From: Rubrobacter sp.
Lineage (GTDB): Bacteria > Actinomycetota > Rubrobacteria > Rubrobacterales > Rubrobacteraceae
Length of the DNA stretch: 13,547 bases
Reading direction: 5' to 3'
Assembly: GCA_016781885.1 (NCBI GenBank)
Contig: JADDPM010000058.1
Location: 1 to 13,547 of the forward strand
Translations under genes and position numbers: made by a program
In this document: in pieces, positions 13,445 to 13,547 of the stretch
How the letters are laid out: every line of letters begins with the position of its first letter
How positions within the stretch are numbered: position 1 is the stretch's first letter
The notes under the pieces: generated by a model
The model's input: the letters and a program-made list of their open reading frames with translations, nothing else
Told to the model about the DNA's origin: nothing
The model's database searches: none

Positions 13445-13547
13445 CTACCTGAACCTGTAGGTTATGCGCCCCCGGTCGAGGTCATAGGGGCTGAGCTCCA
13501 CCTTGACCTTATCGCCCGGCAGGATCCGGATGTAGTTCATCCGCATC
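13445..13547 (-). CDS. infA: Translation initiation factor IF-1, C-terminal part
   Basis: The visible 34 codons read M-R-M-N-Y-I-R-I-L-P-G-D-K-V-K-V-E-L-S-P, then Y-D-L-D-R-G-R-I-T-Y-R-F-R and TAG (13447-13445). This is the end of the IF-1 OB-fold, which binds the 30S A site. The N-terminal half lies beyond the window. A 34-base gap precedes rpmJ, which holds the rpmJ ribosome-binding site. Confidence 0.97.
   Translation of the reverse strand, partial: MRMNYIRILPGDKVKVELSPYDLDRGRITYRFR

Overview
The window is high-GC and gene-dense. From about base 1148 to the right end every gene lies on the minus strand. The order (read from the right end) infA, rpmJ, rpsM, rpsK, rpsD, rpoA, rplQ, truA, then rplM, rpsI, is the classic distal part of the bacterial ribosomal-protein/alpha operon. 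The high GC, the frequent GTG and TTG starts and the overlapping stop/start codons fit a deep-branching actinobacterium. Rubrobacter or a relative is my best guess, from general resemblance only.

Layout. (1) Bases 1-1100, plus strand: the 3' end of a glutaredoxin-like gene whose first active-site cysteine position is an in-frame TGA, with a SECIS-like hairpin just downstream; then a start-less coiled-coil reading frame; then a coupled pair of small genes (an AbrB-like protein and an unrecognised 129-residue protein). (2) 1148-6875, minus strand: glmM, a DUF429 protein, a YiiM-like MOSC protein, hisF, hisIE and trpE, tightly packed and mostly overlapping. (3) 6960-7792: rpsI and rplM behind their own promoter candidates. 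(4) 7886-9660: an accessory-looking stretch, with a PD-(D/E)XK nuclease of visibly lower GC and an O-methyltransferase broken by a single-base frameshift in a run of seven G. (5) 9657-13547: truA, rplQ, rpoA, rpsD, rpsK, rpsM, rpmJ and the 3' end of infA.

How it works together. Regions 3 and 5 supply ribosomal proteins, the RNA polymerase alpha subunit, initiation factor IF-1 and tRNA pseudouridylation. glmM makes glucosamine-1-phosphate for cell-wall precursors. hisF and hisIE carry out steps 2, 3 and 6 of histidine synthesis. trpE makes the first committed intermediate of tryptophan; no trpG or other trp or his genes are in view.

The strongest unusual signal is at the left edge. The TGA stands exactly where a redox cysteine belongs (U-G-A-C in place of C-x-x-C), the reading frame continues with a normal glutaredoxin C-terminal half, and an 8-bp hairpin with a GTA loop sits 23 nt after the TGA. 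Together these suggest a selenocysteine-containing glutaredoxin. The gene is cut by the window edge, and no selenocysteine machinery is visible here, so this remains a hypothesis.
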